64,000 bases of DNA from assembly GCF_000521505.1 (NCBI RefSeq), contig NZ_CP003915.1:1674001-1738000 (forward strand). The letters run 5' to 3'. The position numbers and the translations under genes were made by a program. Under the pieces are notes generated by a model. The model was not told the origin of the DNA. It worked only from the letters and a program-made list of their open reading frames with translations, and ran no database searches. How positions within the stretch are numbered: the first letter of the stretch is position 1; the number at the start of each line of letters is the position of its first letter. This DNA comes from Advenella mimigardefordensis DPN7. Its GTDB lineage: Bacteria; Pseudomonadota; Gammaproteobacteria; Burkholderiales; Burkholderiaceae_B. Positions 36,283-45,524 of this stretch are shown piece after piece.

Positions 36283-37147
36283 CCAGCTTTCGTATTTTAC
36301 GAACGAAGCCCTTGCCGCCACCCACCCAGATTTTCCAGGCAATGATCAGCTTGCGCAAGGGAGTCAGGGAAATGCGGCTGCTCAGCACCGGCCAGCCATC
36401 CTTTTCGATTTCACACAGCAGGGTATAGTAGATCGCCGCCATCATCAGCCCGGGGCGCTGTGCGCGCCGATCCTCTTCATGCAGCAGTTGCATGGCTTCC
36501 CGGTACAGCTGGCGCGCACGGGTCGTCTGAAACGCCATCAGCGCACGAAAGTCCTCGGTTTCGCGGCTGTTCAGAATATCGGCCGCCTTCACGTTATGTT
36601 TCTGCAGATCATCTATCGGCAGATAGATCCGCCCGCGCCGCGCATCATCGCCGACGTCGCGAATGATGTTGGTCATTTGCAAGGCCAGGCCAAGCTTTTC
36701 GGCATAGGGCAGGGTGTCATTGTTTTGATAGGTAAAAATCTGGGCAGACAACTGTCCGACCACGCCTGCCACGTGCCAGCAATATTTGCGCAGGCCGGGC
36801 CAGTCCATATAACGTGTCTGGTCCAGGTCCATTTCCATGCCATCGATAATCGCCTGGAACTGTTCTTCACGCAGCCCGAAAGCCGCCAGGTGCGGCTGCA
36901 ACGCCTGCGTGACCGGGTGTTCGGCCTTTCCCTCGAACAGATTGTGGATTTCCTTGCTCCACCAGGCCAGCTTGATGCGGGCCACAGAGGGGTCGGTGCA
37001 TTCATCGACCACATCGTCTACCTCGCGACAGAACGCATATACGGCGGTAATGGCCCGGCGCTGCTGCGCCGGAAGAAACAGAAAGGCGTAGTAAAAGCTC
37101 GAACCGCTACGCGCCGCTTTCTCTTGGCAATATTGGTCAGGTGTCAT
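36266..37147 (-). CDS. hpnD: presqualene diphosphate synthase HpnD
   Basis: Squalene/phytoene-synthase family enzyme that joins two farnesyl diphosphates to presqualene diphosphate. The 293-residue product from ATG 37147 has the first Asp-rich motif REVDDVVDE and the second in MTNIIRDVGDDARRGRIYLP, plus SSFYYAFLFLP near the start. It overlaps hpnC by 11 bp and hpnE by 17 bp, a tightly coupled operon. The farnesyl diphosphate would come from IspA, also in this window. Confidence 0.94.
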   Translation of the reverse strand: MTPDQYCQEKAARSGSSFYYAFLFLPAQQRRAITAVYAFCREVDDVVDECTDPSVARIKLAWWSKEIHNLFEGKAEHPVTQALQPHLAAFGLREEQFQAIIDGMEMDLDQTRYMDWPGLRKYCWHVAGVVGQLSAQIFTYQNNDTLPYAEKLGLALQMTNIIRDVGDDARRGRIYLPIDDLQKHNVKAADILNSRETEDFRALMAFQTTRARQLYREAMQLLHEEDRRAQRPGLMMAAIYYTLLCEIEKDGWPVLSSRISLTPLRKLIIAWKIWVGGGKGFVRKIRKLDVPAS

Positions 37148-37982
37148 AATACTTATTTCGTACGCTGCGCCACGCAAGCAGGGCCCAGTCTTTTTTATTC
37201 AGTGTTGGTCGGTGGTCGAAGACGTCGCCCGCAACGGCGTCTATTTTTTCCAGTATGCGCAGGCCGCCCTGGACGATCATACGCAGCTCCAGGCCTGGCC
37301 GGCCATGCAATCGTGAACACAGCGGCGCACCGGCAAGCAGTATTTTACGTGCAAACGCCGTGTTTTCCTGCATTAACCGGGGCCAGTGCTGATTCAGTTG
37401 GCGCGTATCCAGATCGGCATGGGTCATGCCGTGGGCGGCGAGCCTGTCTGCCGGCAGATAATAACGCCGGCGCTCTGTGTCGATGGCAATATCCTGCCAG
37501 AAATTAATCAGCTGCAGGGCACTGCAGATATGATCAGAGAGCTGCAGCGAGGAGGCGTCGGTTACGCGATACAGGTGCAAAAGCAGGCGACCTACCGGGT
37601 TGGCCGAGTAGCGGCAATAATCAAGCAGGTCGGTATCGTTCTGGAAGGGCCGGTGCTGTACGTCCTGGCGGAAAGCCACCAGCAGATCGCGCAGAGGCGT
37701 GATCGGCAACTGGTGTAACTGCATTTCGCGCTGCAGGGCAAGAAAAAGGAGCTGCGGTACATCGTCGAAATGCGTGGCTGAAAAATCGCTGTCCTGCATT
37801 CGGACCACCGCCTGATCAAAGGCGTCGAGCTGGGTCAGACGTTCCAGGGCGCTGGCCTGGCCTTCGTCGGCAATATCGTCGGCGCGCCGGGCGAAGGCAT
37901 AAATGGCGGTGACCGCAGATCGCAGGTGCCGGGGCAGCAGTATCGAGGCTACCGGGAAGTTCTCATAATGATCGACGGACAT
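37137..37982 (-). CDS. hpnC: hydroxysqualene synthase HpnC
   Basis: Squalene/phytoene-synthase family enzyme that turns presqualene diphosphate into hydroxysqualene. The 281-residue product starts SVDHYENFPVAS, typical of HpnC, with the Asp motif ARRADDIADE and a second QLINFWQDIAIDTERRRYYLP. First gene of hpnCDE. The squalene made would feed hopanoids; no squalene-hopene cyclase is in the window. Divergent from alr with about 84 bp between starts. Confidence 0.94.
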   Translation of the reverse strand: MSVDHYENFPVASILLPRHLRSAVTAIYAFARRADDIADEGQASALERLTQLDAFDQAVVRMQDSDFSATHFDDVPQLLFLALQREMQLHQLPITPLRDLLVAFRQDVQHRPFQNDTDLLDYCRYSANPVGRLLLHLYRVTDASSLQLSDHICSALQLINFWQDIAIDTERRRYYLPADRLAAHGMTHADLDTRQLNQHWPRLMQENTAFARKILLAGAPLCSRLHGRPGLELRMIVQGGLRILEKIDAVAGDVFDHRPTLNKKDWALLAWRSVRNKYYDT

Positions 37983-38066
37983 GAATACGCGCTAATGTAG
38001 TGACGCAATGATTATAATTTACGCTGATCATTCAAGTACGACGAAATTGACTAGTGGAGCTACACC

Positions 38067-39242
38067 ATGCCGCGTCCCATCCGGGCTGTCATATCACAGC
38101 AGGCCATGTCACACAATCTGAGCGTTATCCGGCAGTATCTGGATAATGCCCGGCAGGCCCCGGCGGCGGCTGCGCATGGCGCGCAGGCGACCTCTCCGGG
38201 GGCGACGCATATCTGGGCTGTTATCAAGGCGAATGCCTATGGCCATGGGCTGGAAACAGCCATTGGCGGTTTTGCGCAGGCTGACGGCCTGGCCATGCTG
38301 GACCTGCAGGAAACGCTGCGTGCCCGCCAGGCCGGCTGGCAGGGGCCACTGCTGATGCTCGAAGGTTTTTTCGAGGCGCGGGATGTGCCGGAACTGGTCA
38401 GGAACCGGGTAGTCAGTTCGATTCACCATCCGGAACAGATCCGCATGCTGCAGGCCAGTACCCTGGCTGCGCCGCTGGATGTTTTTCTGAAAATCAATAC
38501 GGGTATGAACCGGCTGGGCTTTGCGCCGCAGCAGTTTGGCGAGGCATATCAGGCGCTGCAGGCCCTGCAGCAGCACGGTAAGGTGGGGCGTATCGGTTTT
38601 ATGACGCACTTTGCCGATGCCGATGGCGCACACGGTGCGGTCGATGCGCCGGCGCAGGTCTTTCATGATACGGTGGGCCAGTGCCAGGGCAGCATCAGCC
38701 TGTGTAACTCGGCCGCAGTACTGCGTTACCCGCAGCTTGCCGTGAGTGCCGCAGACAACTGGGTTCGGCCTGGCATCTGTCTGTATGGCTCCTCGCCGTT
38801 TGCCAATACCACCGGCGAAGAATTCGGACTGCGTCAGACCATGACGCTGCAGGCGCGGTTGCTTTCCATTCAACACATCAAACAGGGGCAGAGCGTGGGT
38901 TACGGCTCAACCTATACCGCTGCGCGCGATATGCGCATTGGTGTGGTGGCTTGTGGCTATGCTGACGGTTATCCGCGCAGCGCCCCGTCCGGCACGCCGG
39001 CATGGGTCAACGGTGTGGCAACCCAGCTGGCAGGGCGCGTGTCAATGGATATGCTCACGATTGATCTGGATCCGGTTCCCGATGCCGTCGTGGGTGACTG
39101 GGTAACCCTGTGGGGCAATGAAGGCCCGCATATTGATGAGGTTGCGTCTGCCGCGGGTACAATTGCCTACGAACTGCTGTGCGCGCTGGCGCAACGGGTT
39201 CCGGTTCATGTTGAATATTCGGGAGAAGTCGTTGAAAAATAA
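38067..39242 (+). CDS. alr: alanine racemase
   Basis: Pyridoxal-phosphate enzyme producing D-alanine for peptidoglycan. The 391-residue product has the cofactor lysine Lys54 in AVIKANAYGHG and the catalytic tyrosine in SVGYGSTYTA, with GRVSMDML near the C-terminus. An Ala-rich loop of about 15 residues precedes the lysine motif and is longer than usual. The end of the gene contains the start (TTG 39232) of the following dehydrogenase gene. Confidence 0.96.
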   Translation: MPRPIRAVISQQAMSHNLSVIRQYLDNARQAPAAAAHGAQATSPGATHIWAVIKANAYGHGLETAIGGFAQADGLAMLDLQETLRARQAGWQGPLLMLEGFFEARDVPELVRNRVVSSIHHPEQIRMLQASTLAAPLDVFLKINTGMNRLGFAPQQFGEAYQALQALQQHGKVGRIGFMTHFADADGAHGAVDAPAQVFHDTVGQCQGSISLCNSAAVLRYPQLAVSAADNWVRPGICLYGSSPFANTTGEEFGLRQTMTLQARLLSIQHIKQGQSVGYGSTYTAARDMRIGVVACGYADGYPRSAPSGTPAWVNGVATQLAGRVSMDMLTIDLDPVPDAVVGDWVTLWGNEGPHIDEVASAAGTIAYELLCALAQRVPVHVEYSGEVVEK

Positions 39243-39939
39243 ATGTGTCCTTGTAACGGGTGCCACCAAAGGGATTGGCTGGGCCATCACCCGTCGTCTG
39301 AGTGACGCCGGTGCCCATGTGGTGGGGATTGCCCGGCAGGTCAGTGATATTGATTTTCCCGGCTTTCTCTATCAATGTGATCTGAATGACGCTGGTCATA
39401 CCGAAGAAATGCTGCGCATGATCCGCGAGAAATACCCGGTAGATGCCGTGGTGAATAATGCGGGCATCGTGCTGGCGGAAAACCTGGGCGAAATCAATTT
39501 GTCCTCGTTGTATCAATCTTATGATGTCAATTTGCGTGCCGCTGTACAAGTGACGCAGGCATTTGTCGAGTCCATGAAAGTCCGGCGCGAGGGGCGAATT
39601 GTCAATATTGCCAGTCGTGCCGCCGGCGGTAAAGCAGGGCGCACCAGCTACTCAGCTTCGAAAGCGGCCCTGATCGGCTGTACCAAGACCTGGGCGCTGG
39701 AGTTGGCAGAGTATGGCATTACCGTTAACGCCGTTTCGCCAGGTCCGATTGAAACCGAATTTTTCCGCAAGGGACAACCGGCAGGCGGTGACGAAGAAAA
39801 GCAACTGCTTACGCGCGTGCCGATGAAGCGTGTGGGGCGTCCGGAAGAAGTGGCGGCTGCCGTTGCCTTTTTGCTTTCTGACGAAGCGGCCTATATTACC
39901 GGGCAGAATCTGTGCGTAGATGGCGGCGCGTCTATATAG
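39232..39939 (+). CDS. short-chain dehydrogenase/reductase (FabG-like)
   Basis: NAD(P)-dependent oxidoreductase of the classical SDR family, 235 residues. It shows the nucleotide motif TGATKGIG, NNAG, the catalytic Ser and YSASK, and a C-terminal GRPEEVAAAVAFLLSD that resembles FabG. The start is taken as TTG 39232 because GGGAG at 39221-39225 is well placed and the product then begins directly with KNKCVLVTG. It overlaps alr by 11 bp and is probably translated by coupling. The substrate is unknown. Confidence 0.88.
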   Translation: MKNKCVLVTGATKGIGWAITRRLSDAGAHVVGIARQVSDIDFPGFLYQCDLNDAGHTEEMLRMIREKYPVDAVVNNAGIVLAENLGEINLSSLYQSYDVNLRAAVQVTQAFVESMKVRREGRIVNIASRAAGGKAGRTSYSASKAALIGCTKTWALELAEYGITVNAVSPGPIETEFFRKGQPAGGDEEKQLLTRVPMKRVGRPEEVAAAVAFLLSDEAAYITGQNLCVDGGASI

Positions 39940-39980
39940 TACGTAGTAAGAGCTGTGGCCGATGCCGCCTGCGGCCGTTC

Positions 39981-40012
39981 TGGCGGTATGGGCAATTGGC
40001 GGTATGGGCAAA
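39981..40012. repeat. 16-bp duplication after the SDR gene
   Basis: TGGCGGTATGGGCAAT and TGGCGGTATGGGCAAA stand side by side, 41 bp after the stop codon. It is another two-copy case of the gene-end repeats. Confidence 0.75.
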
Positions 40013-40191
40013 GCACATCTTTAGTGGTCACAACAAAGTGCTGGCTGGTCACAAACACATTGTTCCCTGTTCGTGAGTGTTGATCAAACGATATCGTTGC
40101 TTCATCGCTTCTGCCCTATCGGGGCAGGCCCGGCGACCAGATGCGTCAGCCGCAAGAGCCATGTTGGGGTACGTTCAGCAGTATTGATCAT

Positions 40192-40221
40192 CGGTCCAGC
40201 GAGCGATAGCCGGCTGGACCG
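40192..40221. terminator. hairpin between the SDR gene and radA
   Basis: Perfect 9-bp stem CGGTCCAGC/GCTGGACCG (40192-40200 with 40213-40221) with a 12-nt loop, followed at a distance by a T-rich run. It may end the alr-SDR transcript. The rest of the 345-bp gap holds the 16-bp duplication and a pair of GGTCACAA repeats near 40026 and 40048; no gene is seen. Confidence 0.5.
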
Positions 40222-40284
40222 GCAGTTTCATTTATCATTTATTTTTTGACAGCCCTGGGCAGGGCAATGGAAATCAGGCGCAGT

Positions 40285-41646
40285 ATGGCAAAAGCGAAAA
40301 CGGTGTATGTATGTCAGGAGTGCGGGGGCGTCAGCGCCAAGTGGCAGGGGCAGTGTCCACATTGCCAGGCATGGAACACCATGGTGGAAACGGTGGAGCG
40401 GGGCAGCGCAGCGGCAGCGCCCAATCGTTACGCACATCTGGCAGAAGCCGCACCCGTGCGGAATCTGGCCGACATCGAAGCGCGCGACACCCCCAGACAA
40501 CCCACTGGTTTGTCCGAGTTTGATCGGGTGCTCGGTGGCGGATTGGTGCCCGGTGGCGTGGTGCTGATCGGCGGCGATCCGGGTATCGGCAAGTCAACGC
40601 TGCTGCTGCAGGCACTGGCCTCGCTCTCGCAGGCAACACCGGTTCTGTATATTACCGGCGAGGAATCCGCCGAACAGGTGGCCTTGCGGGCCAAACGTCT
40701 GGATCTGGCCACGGGTGCCGTACAACTGGTGGCGGAAATCCAGCTTGAGAGCATCCAGGCGGTGTTGCAACAGCACAAGCCTGCCGTGGCGGTTATCGAT
40801 TCGATACAAACACTGTATTCTGCTGAACTGTCGTCCGCGCCCGGTTCTGTTTCCCAGGTGCGGGAATGTGCCGCTCAGCTGACCCGTATCGCCAAGCAGA
40901 CCGGGGTTGCCATGGTCATGATCGGCCATGTGACCAAGGACGGTACGCTGGCCGGCCCCCGGGTGTTGGAACACATTGTGGACACCGTTCTGTATTTCGA
41001 GGGAGAAACCGATTCGTCCTACCGTCTGATCCGGGCCTTCAAGAATCGCTATGGCGCAGTGAACGAGCTGGGTGTGTTCGCCATGACAGACAAGGGTCTC
41101 AAAGGCGTGAGCAACCCTTCGGCACTGTTTCTGTCACAGCACACCGACAATGTGCCGGGATCCTGTGTGGTGGCTACTCAGGAAGGTAGCCGGCCATTGC
41201 TGGTGGAAATCCAGGCGCTGGTCGATACGGCACATGTGCCCAACCCTCGACGCCTGACGCTGGGGGTCGACGGCAGTCGCCTGGCGATGTTGCTTGCGGT
41301 ATTGCATCGTCATGCGGGCGTGGCAACATATGATCAGGATGTCTTTGTCAATGCTGTGGGCGGGGTCCGTATTACGGAAACCGCAACCGATTTACCCGTG
41401 TTACTGGCCATTCTCTCGTCGCTGCGCAACAAGCCTTTGCCCAAAGGGTTGATTGCCTTTGGTGAGGTGGGGCTGGCCGGTGAAGTGCGTCCGGCCACAC
41501 GCGGACAGGAGCGCTTGCGCGAAGCGGCCAAGCTGGGCTTCAGCCTGGCGCTGATTCCCAAACATAACGCCCCCAGGCAGCCGATTGAAGGGCTGGAAAT
41601 CAAGGCCGTCTCACGCCTGGAGGAAGTACTGGAACTGATTCGCTAG
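40285..41646 (+). CDS. radA: DNA repair protein RadA
   Basis: RecA-like helicase that extends branches during recombination. The 453-residue product from ATG 40285 has the N-terminal zinc finger (CQEC, CPHC), Walker A GGDPGIGKST at residues 96-105, the RadA-specific KNRYG motif, and a C-terminal Lon-protease-like domain. Thirteen extra upstream codons to 40246 are rejected because they lie before the zinc finger and lack a match. It stands alone, after a 345-bp gap. Confidence 0.96.
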   Translation: MAKAKTVYVCQECGGVSAKWQGQCPHCQAWNTMVETVERGSAAAAPNRYAHLAEAAPVRNLADIEARDTPRQPTGLSEFDRVLGGGLVPGGVVLIGGDPGIGKSTLLLQALASLSQATPVLYITGEESAEQVALRAKRLDLATGAVQLVAEIQLESIQAVLQQHKPAVAVIDSIQTLYSAELSSAPGSVSQVRECAAQLTRIAKQTGVAMVMIGHVTKDGTLAGPRVLEHIVDTVLYFEGETDSSYRLIRAFKNRYGAVNELGVFAMTDKGLKGVSNPSALFLSQHTDNVPGSCVVATQEGSRPLLVEIQALVDTAHVPNPRRLTLGVDGSRLAMLLAVLHRHAGVATYDQDVFVNAVGGVRITETATDLPVLLAILSSLRNKPLPKGLIAFGEVGLAGEVRPATRGQERLREAAKLGFSLALIPKHNAPRQPIEGLEIKAVSRLEEVLELIR

Positions 41647-41788
41647 GCACGGGCGTCATCTGGTGGTCGCCCCCCGCAGACGCAGGCTTGCGCTCTACAT
41701 TGCAGGTGTTGCCGACAGGCACAGGCAAACACAGTTGACGAAGGTCCCCGCCAGGTGACCGGCTTGGACCGTTTTAAATTGAGAAGAC

Positions 41789-42559
41789 ATGGATTGGTAT
41801 CTGAATTTGCTGTTGTTTGTTTCGCTGGGTGCAGCCATTGGTTTCGTTGGGGCCATTGTTGGCATTGGCGGCGGCCTGATCGCCATTCCGATGCTGGCGC
41901 TGGTTTTTTCCATGCCGCAGCAACTGGCCCAGGGCACGGCCCTGCTGATGATTGCGTCTAATGTGATACTTACGCTTAGAAATTACCACAAGCGCTCACC
42001 CATTGATTTTCGCAGTGTGGCCATCGGTGTGGCCGCCAACGTGGTCACCACGCACCTGGCCGCGCTGGTGGCACAGGACATGAGTCCGGTCCTGCTGCGC
42101 AATCTGTTCGCCCTGTTCCTGGGCTCGGTGGCGACGTTTTATGTGTGGCAGACCCTGAGAGCCGGAAAAAAACGCCCGGTAGCAGAGGCCGGCGCTGCCC
42201 GGCGCATGGGTTTCATACAATATGTCATACTGGGTTCTATTTCGGGCGTGATCGGCGGACTGTTCGGTGTGGGCGGCTCGCTTATTCTTGTGCCGGTCAT
42301 GACGGTGGTCTACCAGTTTCGACAGACCTCGGCCCAGGCAATGGCGCTATCCATGATTCTTCCCGGTACGCTGGTGGCCTTGATCACCTACTCATGGCAT
42401 GGCAATACCGACTGGACGGTGGGGATCGCATTGTCCCTGGGCGGGATGCTGATGATCCGCCAGGGCGTGCGCCTGGCGTTTTATCTGCCCGAGCGTACAC
42501 TAAAACTGATCTTTGCCGGCGTGCTGTATCTGACTGTGGCATTGCTGTTATTGAAATAA
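41789..42559 (+). CDS. TSUP (TauE/SafE) family permease
   Basis: Membrane protein of 256 residues in the TSUP family, which moves sulfite, sulfoacetate or similar anions. The two TSUP half repeats are visible as GAIVGIGGGLIAIPMLA near residue 21 and GGLFGVGGSLILVPVM near residue 153, each followed by several membrane segments. The substrate is not readable. The next gene starts 23 bp later, so they may be co-transcribed. Confidence 0.88.
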   Translation: MDWYLNLLLFVSLGAAIGFVGAIVGIGGGLIAIPMLALVFSMPQQLAQGTALLMIASNVILTLRNYHKRSPIDFRSVAIGVAANVVTTHLAALVAQDMSPVLLRNLFALFLGSVATFYVWQTLRAGKKRPVAEAGAARRMGFIQYVILGSISGVIGGLFGVGGSLILVPVMTVVYQFRQTSAQAMALSMILPGTLVALITYSWHGNTDWTVGIALSLGGMLMIRQGVRLAFYLPERTLKLIFAGVLYLTVALLLLK

Positions 42560-42582
42560 ATTCTATCTTTCAGGAGAACCTA

Positions 42583-45105
42583 TTGAGTTCCTTGGCAATA
42601 TGGCAAATGGCATGGCGTCTGTTTCGCCGCGACTGGCTGTCGGGCGAATTGCGTCTGCTGGCGCTGGCCTTGGTGGTTGCGGTCACTGCGGTCTGCAGCG
42701 TGGGATTCCTTGCTGATCGCGTCTCGTCAGGCATCAATGACAACGCCGGCCAGGTGCTGGGGGCCGATCTGCTGTTCGAATCGGATACACCGATAGAAGC
42801 GGAAGTGGCAGAACATGCTCATGCGATGGCGCTGCAAACGGCCAAAACCTGGCAGTTTCCCTCCATGGTAACGTTCGATAAACAGTCCAGACTGGCTTCT
42901 ATCAAAGTGGTATCAGCAGGCTATCCCCTGAAGGGAACGGTCACTTTGCAGGGGGCGGGCGAGGGCGACCATAGTCAAAACAATAGTCAAAACCGGCAGA
43001 CGGTACAGCAGATTCCTGCAGCGGGCACGGTATGGGTTGATCCGGCCTTGCTGGCGCAATTGCAGGCATCACCCGATGCACCGTTGCGTGTGGGTATGAA
43101 GACACTGAAAGTCGCGGGCCTCATTGAAAATGAGCCTGACCGCAATGTCGCTTTTGTGAATATTGCACCGCGGCTGATGATGAACGAAGCGGATTTGCAG
43201 GGAACCGGCTTGCTGGTGCCAGGCAGCCGGGTCAAGGAAACGCTGATGATGGCGGGCGATAGTGAAACGATTGGCCAGATGCGCCAGTGGCTTACCGCAA
43301 GGCCGGCCAAGGGACGCCAGATTATTGGCACCGATTCGGCTCGTCCCGAAATCCGGGCGTCTCTGGATCGCGCAGAACAATTTCTATCGCTGGTGTCGGT
43401 GCTCAGTGTCATGATCGCCAGTGTGGCCATTGCCCTTGCGGCGCGGCGGTTTTCTGCGCGCCACCAGGACGGGCTGGCTGTCATGCGCAGCCTGGGTGCA
43501 ACCCGGCGCACCATCCTCAGGCTGGTGGCAATCGAGTTTTTGCTGATTGCGACCTTTGCCTCTGTCGCCGGCGTGGTATTGGGACTGGCACTACATTATG
43601 TATTGATGTATTTTCTGGCCGGGCTGATTCCGGCCGCCCTGCCTGCCGTCTCCTGGGTACCGGGTGTAGCCGGTCTGGTCACCGGCTGGGTGCTGGCCTT
43701 CGGCTTTTCCGTGATACCGGTCATGCACTTGTCACGGGTGCCGCCACTGAAGGCGCTGCGCCGCGAGCTGGATGTGGGCACAGGCCGGCCATTGGTGGCG
43801 ATTGGATTCGGTATCGTTGTGTGGGTGGGGTTGCTGTTGCTGCACACCGGCAATACCACGCTGGCGCTGATCAGTGCGGGTGGTTTTATTGGTGCCATGC
43901 TGGTGTGTGCGGCCATGGCCTGGATTATTCTGCGCCTGCTAGCCCAATTGCGTCACCGGCTGGTGGCGCGGCCGGTGCTGCGTTTTGCCCTGGCCGGTCT
44001 GGTGAATCGGCGCGGCATGACGGTGGTGCAGATAGGCGCACTTACACTGGGTATTATGATTATTCTGCTATTGGGCCTGCTGCGTACCGATTTGCTGGCG
44101 GCCTGGCAGAACAACCTGCCTCCCGATGCGCCGAACCGGTTTCTGATCAATATTCAGGAGGATCAGAAACCGGCACTGAACGAGATGTTCGCCAGCGCCG
44201 GATTGGGCACTCCCGTGCTGGATCCCATGGTGCGCGGTCGTCTGGTAAAGATCGGCGACAAGGATGTAGACCCGGCGGCATATGAATCCGAACGTACCCA
44301 GCGGCTTGCCGAGCGTGAATTCAACCTGTCGTGGCTAAGCCAGTTGCCGTCCAGTAATCGTATTGCCAGTGGTCGCTGGCTGAATCCCGAGGCTGCTGAA
44401 GTGTCGTTCGAAGACGATATTGCCCGTCAGCTCGGTGTAGCGCTGAATGACGAAGTGACCTTTGATGTTGCCGGCGAGCTGGTGACCGCCCGGGTGACCA
44501 GCCTGAGAACGGTGAAATGGGACTCCATGCAGGTTAATTTCTTTGCCATTCTGTCGCCGGCGATCCTGCAGGACAAGCCGGCTACCTGGATTACCGCGTT
44601 TCATTTACCACCACAGCAGGCCGCCTTTACCCAGGACGTGGTCAGTCAGTTTCCGAATATCACGGTTTTCGACGTGTCAGGTATCTTGCGCCAGTTACAG
44701 ACCATTCTGGACAGCGTCACAGCAGCGGTGCAGTTTCTGTTTGTGTTTACCCTGGCAGCGGGTATCGTCGTGCTGAGTACGGCGTTTCTGTCAACCCAGG
44801 ATGAACGGATGTACGAAGCAGGCCTGCTACGGGCCATGGGCGCCACTTCCCGACAGCTGGATCAGGCGCAGCGCAGCGAACTGATCGTGATTGGCGTGGT
44901 CTCCGGAACGCTGGCCGCGGCCTTTGCCATCCTGATTGCGCAGCTGCTGGCGGTGCAGGTATTTGACATCACCCTCAGCACCGGTATCATGCCCTGGATA
45001 AGTGGCATCCTTCTGGGGGTTATTGCATCGTGGGTTGGGGGTAAAATGGCCCTGAGAACGGTGAAAAATACCCCTCCGCTGCTCATTTTACGGAGTGCCG
45101 ACTAA
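42583..45105 (+). CDS. FtsX-like ABC transporter permease (YbbP type)
   Basis: Large inner-membrane permease of 840 residues with the architecture of YbbP/MacB-like proteins: a first membrane helix, a periplasmic domain to about residue 260, three FtsX helices (LSVLSVMIASVAIALAARRF), a second membrane block, a second periplasmic domain and a final FtsX unit (VLSTAFLSTQDERMYEAGLLRAMGA). The start TTG 42583 follows AGGAGA by 5 bp; the frame is open back to 42145, but that part overlaps the TSUP gene and is rejected. No ATPase gene is adjacent. Its stop overlaps the haemoglobin start. Confidence 0.88.
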   Translation: MSSLAIWQMAWRLFRRDWLSGELRLLALALVVAVTAVCSVGFLADRVSSGINDNAGQVLGADLLFESDTPIEAEVAEHAHAMALQTAKTWQFPSMVTFDKQSRLASIKVVSAGYPLKGTVTLQGAGEGDHSQNNSQNRQTVQQIPAAGTVWVDPALLAQLQASPDAPLRVGMKTLKVAGLIENEPDRNVAFVNIAPRLMMNEADLQGTGLLVPGSRVKETLMMAGDSETIGQMRQWLTARPAKGRQIIGTDSARPEIRASLDRAEQFLSLVSVLSVMIASVAIALAARRFSARHQDGLAVMRSLGATRRTILRLVAIEFLLIATFASVAGVVLGLALHYVLMYFLAGLIPAALPAVSWVPGVAGLVTGWVLAFGFSVIPVMHLSRVPPLKALRRELDVGTGRPLVAIGFGIVVWVGLLLLHTGNTTLALISAGGFIGAMLVCAAMAWIILRLLAQLRHRLVARPVLRFALAGLVNRRGMTVVQIGALTLGIMIILLLGLLRTDLLAAWQNNLPPDAPNRFLINIQEDQKPALNEMFASAGLGTPVLDPMVRGRLVKIGDKDVDPAAYESERTQRLAEREFNLSWLSQLPSSNRIASGRWLNPEAAEVSFEDDIARQLGVALNDEVTFDVAGELVTARVTSLRTVKWDSMQVNFFAILSPAILQDKPATWITAFHLPPQQAAFTQDVVSQFPNITVFDVSGILRQLQTILDSVTAAVQFLFVFTLAAGIVVLSTAFLSTQDERMYEAGLLRAMGATSRQLDQAQRSELIVIGVVSGTLAAAFAILIAQLLAVQVFDITLSTGIMPWISGILLGVIASWVGGKMALRTVKNTPPLLILRSAD

Positions 45106-45524
45106 TGGCGAGACTATTGAATATTGTGGAAAATCTGGACACCACAACCACTTTTTACGATCAGATCGGCGGTGAGGCCGGTTTGCATGCGCTGGTAGCG
45201 CGCTTTTATGATCTGATGGATCTGGAAGCGGACTTCAAAGCGCTGCGTGCGGTCCATGGCGACTCGCTGGACCACGCACGCGAAAAGCTGTTCCTGTTTC
45301 TGAGCGGCTATCTGGGTGGTCCCGACCGCTATATTGAAAAATACGGTCATCCCATGTTGCGTGCGCGGCACCTGCCGTTTGCCATCGGCATTCAGGAGCG
45401 CGACGAATGGGTTGCCTGCATGGGACGCGCCATGATGGACTGCAAGGTACCAGCGCCGCTGCAGGAGCATTTACTGCACTCGTTCTTTGGCGTGGCCGAC
45501 TGGATGCGGAATAAAGATGGCTGA
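45105..45524 (+). CDS. group II truncated haemoglobin
   Basis: Small haem globin of 139 residues of the trHbO (group II) type, which binds oxygen and can remove nitric oxide or peroxide. Visible features are TFYDQIGGEAGLHALVARFYDLM at the start, GGPDRYIEKYGHPMLRARHLPFAI with the proximal histidine, and DEWVACMGRAM (Trp of helix G). It begins in the stop of the permease gene (one shared base) and overlaps kdkA by 8 bp, so it is coupled to both. Confidence 0.93.
   Translation: MARLLNIVENLDTTTTFYDQIGGEAGLHALVARFYDLMDLEADFKALRAVHGDSLDHAREKLFLFLSGYLGGPDRYIEKYGHPMLRARHLPFAIGIQERDEWVACMGRAMMDCKVPAPLQEHLLHSFFGVADWMRNKDG

Noticed and set aside
36095..37507. 470-codon open frame on the plus strand across hpnE, hpnD and hpnC
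   Set aside because: It is antisense to three well-supported squalene genes and its translation is not domain-like.
42145..42582. N-terminal extension of the FtsX-type permease
   Set aside because: It overlaps the TSUP gene in another frame, is not membrane-like, and a good ribosome binding site precedes TTG 42583.
43287..44285. 332-codon frame inside the FtsX-type permease gene
   Set aside because: A shifted frame of the real gene with a Gly/Cys/Arg-rich, non-domain product.
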